From Zonotrichia leucophrys gambelii (taxonomy: Eukaryota; Chordata; Aves; Passeriformes; Passerellidae): DNA of 64,000 nucleotides. A program made the position numbers and the translations under genes. This document shows positions 62,945-64,000 of the stretch, piece after piece. The notes under the pieces are model-generated. The model saw nothing but the letters and a program-made list of their open reading frames with translations, had not been told where the DNA came from and ran no database searches. Position 1 is the first letter of the stretch. Every line of letters begins with the position of its first letter. Location of the stretch: the NCBI RefSeq assembly GCF_028769735.1, contig NC_088200.1, positions 75,369,421-75,433,420 on the forward strand. Direction: 5' to 3'.

Positions 62945-64000
62945 GGTGGCTGAGAGCTGCAGGGCTGTCCCTGGCACTGGGATGGGCACAGGGCTGTCCC
63001 TGGGCACTGGGATGGGTACAGGGCTGTCCCTGGGCACTGGGATGGGCACAGGGCTGTCCCTGGGCACTGGGATGGGTACAGGGCTGTCCCTGGCACTGGG
63101 ATGGGCACAGGGCTGTCCCTGGCACTGGGATGGGTACAGGGTTGTCGCTGGGCACTGGGATGGGTACGGGGCTGTCCCTGGCACTGGGATGGGTACGGGG
63201 CTGTCCCTGGCACTGGCACAGGCACAGGGCTGTCCCTGGGCACTTGGATGGGTACAGGGCTGTCCCTGGGCACTGGGATGGGCACAGGGCTGTCCCTGGC
63301 ACTGGGATGGGTACGGGGCTGTCCCTGGGCACTTGGATGGGCACAGGGCTGTCCCTGGCACTGGGATGGGCACAGGGCTGTCCCTGGCCACTGGGATGGG
63401 TACAGGGCTGTCGCTGGGCACTGGGATGGGTACGGGGCTGTCCCTGGCACTGGGATGGGTACAGGGTTGTCCCTGGGCACTGGGATGGGCACAGGGCTGT
63501 CCCTGGCACTGGGATGGGTACGGGGCTGTCCCTGGGCACTGGCACAGGCACAGGGCTGTCCCTGGCACTGGGATGGGTACGGGGCTGTCCCTGGCACTGG
63601 GATGGGCACAGGGCTGTCCCTGGGCACTGGGATGGGTACAGGGTTGTCCCTGGCACTGGGATGGGTACAGGGCTGTCCCTGGCACTGGGATGGGCACAGG
63701 GCTGTCCCTGGGCACTGGGATGGGCACAGGGCTGTCCCTGGCACTGGGATGGGTACGGGGCTGTCCCTGGGCACTTGGATGGGTACAGGGCTGTCCCTGG
63801 CACTGGGATGGGTACGGGGCTGTCCCTGGCACTTGGATGGGTACGGGGCTGTCCCCGGCACTTGGATGGGTACAGGGGTGTCCCTGGCACTGGCACAGAC
63901 ACAGGGCTGTCCCTGGCACTGGCACAGACACGGTGCTGGCTCCCTGGGCACTGGCACAGGCACAGGGCTGTCCCTGGCACTGGGATGGGTACGGGGCTGT
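62945..64000. repeat. 29-30-bp minisatellite in GRHPR intron 3
   Basis: About 36 units with ACAGGGCTGTCCCTGGCACT and GGGATGGGTAC/GGGATGGGCAC, continuing past the window end. The core CAGGGCTGTCCC is shared with the array at 7549-9098. Confidence 0.95.

Overview
The window is nuclear DNA of a bird, most likely a songbird. It holds CR1 LINE fragments and several small LTR families (5-bp and 6-bp target duplications), vertebrate splice sites and CpG-island promoters, short introns, and very many GC-rich minisatellites. All seven genes belong to the neighbourhood known in human as 9p13.2, which I recall as part of the avian Z chromosome. The chromosome assignment is inference from gene content, not something read from the sequence.

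Layout. 1-7126: 3' part of FRMPD1 (+), whose upstream intron is a 1.4-kb minisatellite. 7.1-9.1 kb: a palindromic minisatellite. 9.55-14.2 kb: complete TRMT10B (-), seven coding exons, with a G-rich minisatellite in its last intron. 14.2-18 kb: intergenic, with a 33-bp-unit array and two LTRs. 18.2-25.0 kb: complete DCAF10 (+), seven exons, followed by a probable long 3' UTR holding a CR1 copy and a 36-bp-unit array. 30-34.2 kb: SLC25A51 (-), tail to tail with DCAF10. 34.4-37.2 kb: LTR and ERV debris. 37.2-45.75 kb: complete POLR1E (-), twelve exons. 45.75-46.1 kb: CpG-rich divergent promoter shared with ZBTB5 (+), whose coding sequence is one exon (48596-50620). 53-58 kb: LTRs and a 2-kb ATGG array. 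58.6-61.1 kb: a 16-bp-unit array running up to the GRHPR CpG island. 61.4-64.0 kb: first three exons of GRHPR (+), with arrays filling intron 1 and most of the visible part of intron 3.

The genes are unrelated housekeeping or signalling genes: a scaffold protein, tRNA methylation, a CRL4 substrate receptor, mitochondrial NAD import, an RNA polymerase I subunit, a BTB zinc-finger repressor and glyoxylate reduction. They form no pathway. Every reading frame could be spliced with no break, and the four fully contained multi-exon or single-exon models plus the visible FRMPD1 exons all sum to whole codons. The unusual content is the repeat landscape: arrays that abut splice sites, carry transcription-factor cores or strong secondary structure, contain copies of a neighbouring exon, and lie near places where gene order differs from human. 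I saw no mobile-element gene, RNA gene, CRISPR array or prokaryote-type system. Splice sites and exon edges come from reading the sequence. LTR and CR1 edges are approximate unless a target duplication is stated.
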